A stretch of 64,000 nt of DNA from assembly GCA_029861535.1 (NCBI GenBank), contig JAOTZC010000001.1, positions 1-64,000 of the forward strand, given 5' to 3'. Both the position numbers and the translations under genes were made by a program. Source of the DNA: Gammaproteobacteria bacterium. GTDB lineage: Bacteria > Pseudomonadota > Gammaproteobacteria > Steroidobacterales > Woeseiaceae. Each line of letters begins with the position of its first letter. The first letter of the stretch is position 1. Positions 63,965 through 64,000 of the stretch are shown here, in pieces. Under the pieces are notes generated by a model. That model saw only the letters and a list, made by a program, of their open reading frames with translations. It did no database searches and was not told the origin of the DNA.

Positions 63965-64000
63965 TTCGGTCAATCGGCCCGTCTATCGCACAATCGATAG

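Overview
The window is an ordinary chromosomal stretch of a marine-type gammaproteobacterium. The class call rests on the 5' end of a 16S gene at the left edge and on long gene-order matches to Pseudomonas: tyrS/mepM/anmK, pilG-H-I-J-chpA beside gshB-tonB-yqgE-ruvX-pyrB, and pilT-pilU beside yggS-proC-yggT-DUF4426. A placement near Woeseiales/Steroidobacterales is possible but is only my guess. Almost all of the DNA is coding. There is no prophage, CRISPR array, insertion sequence or tRNA gene. GTG and TTG starts and 4-bp stop/start overlaps are common.

Layout. 1-464: an rRNA operon leaves the window leftward (16S 5' end, boxA, promoter) and carries a REPIN-like palindrome in its leader. 519-6232: GNAT, an exported TPR-like protein and tyrS on the minus strand, facing mepM-anmK (cell-wall turnover). 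6281-12590: ppk and ppx converge, then erpA, bactofilin, a coiled-coil membrane protein, hemJ and rppH. 12663-16938: a BtuC-type permease, then a tyrA - diguanylate cyclase - solute-binding lipoprotein run. 17121-22752: frmA, a GGT-like enzyme, pdxH, a Cys-rich mini-protein, and a propeller/amidohydrolase fusion whose metal site looks dead. 22753-23350: the largest gene-poor gap. It holds a near-consensus sigma-54 promoter, a roughly 205-nt A-rich stretch with no ORF, and a strong terminator. I read this as an undescribed sigma-54-dependent small RNA. 23351-26570: an exported methyltransferase-fold lipoprotein, an amidase lipoprotein, and a membrane-anchored metzincin-like protein. 26613-33867: BtuD, a HisN-like phosphatase, a cobalamin riboswitch with btuB, a PduO adenosyltransferase, an ArsN2-like acetyltransferase, btuF and ampE-ampD. 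33900-44050: rsmE and the Chp/Pil chemosensory operon. 44255-50429: gshB, tonB, yqgE, ruvX, pyrB, a PyrK-like reductase and a solute-binding protein. 50452-53780: three tandem PilT-family ATPases. 53876-63964: yggS, proC, yggT, DUF4426, an HU-like protein, rocD, a helix-hairpin-helix protein, an OmpA-like protein, and stress genes (FKBP, msrB, htpG).

How the genes fit together. Vitamin B12 acquisition is spread over 20 kb: BtuC at 12.7 kb, BtuD at 26.6 kb, riboswitch-BtuB-PduO at 28.3-31.0 kb and BtuF at 31.5 kb. Twitching motility is represented by the chemosensory operon and three retraction-type ATPases, but not by the receptor methylation enzymes. Cell-wall recycling appears three times (mepM, anmK, ampDE). 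Polyphosphate synthesis and breakdown (ppk/ppx) converge.

Three families of roughly 70-85 bp palindromes (REPIN-like), plus one decayed copy, lie between genes with no transposase in the window. The observations most worth a second look are the sigma-54 RNA, the metzincin-like protein, the dead amidohydrolase fusion, the palindrome in the rRNA leader, and PyrK next to PyrB.
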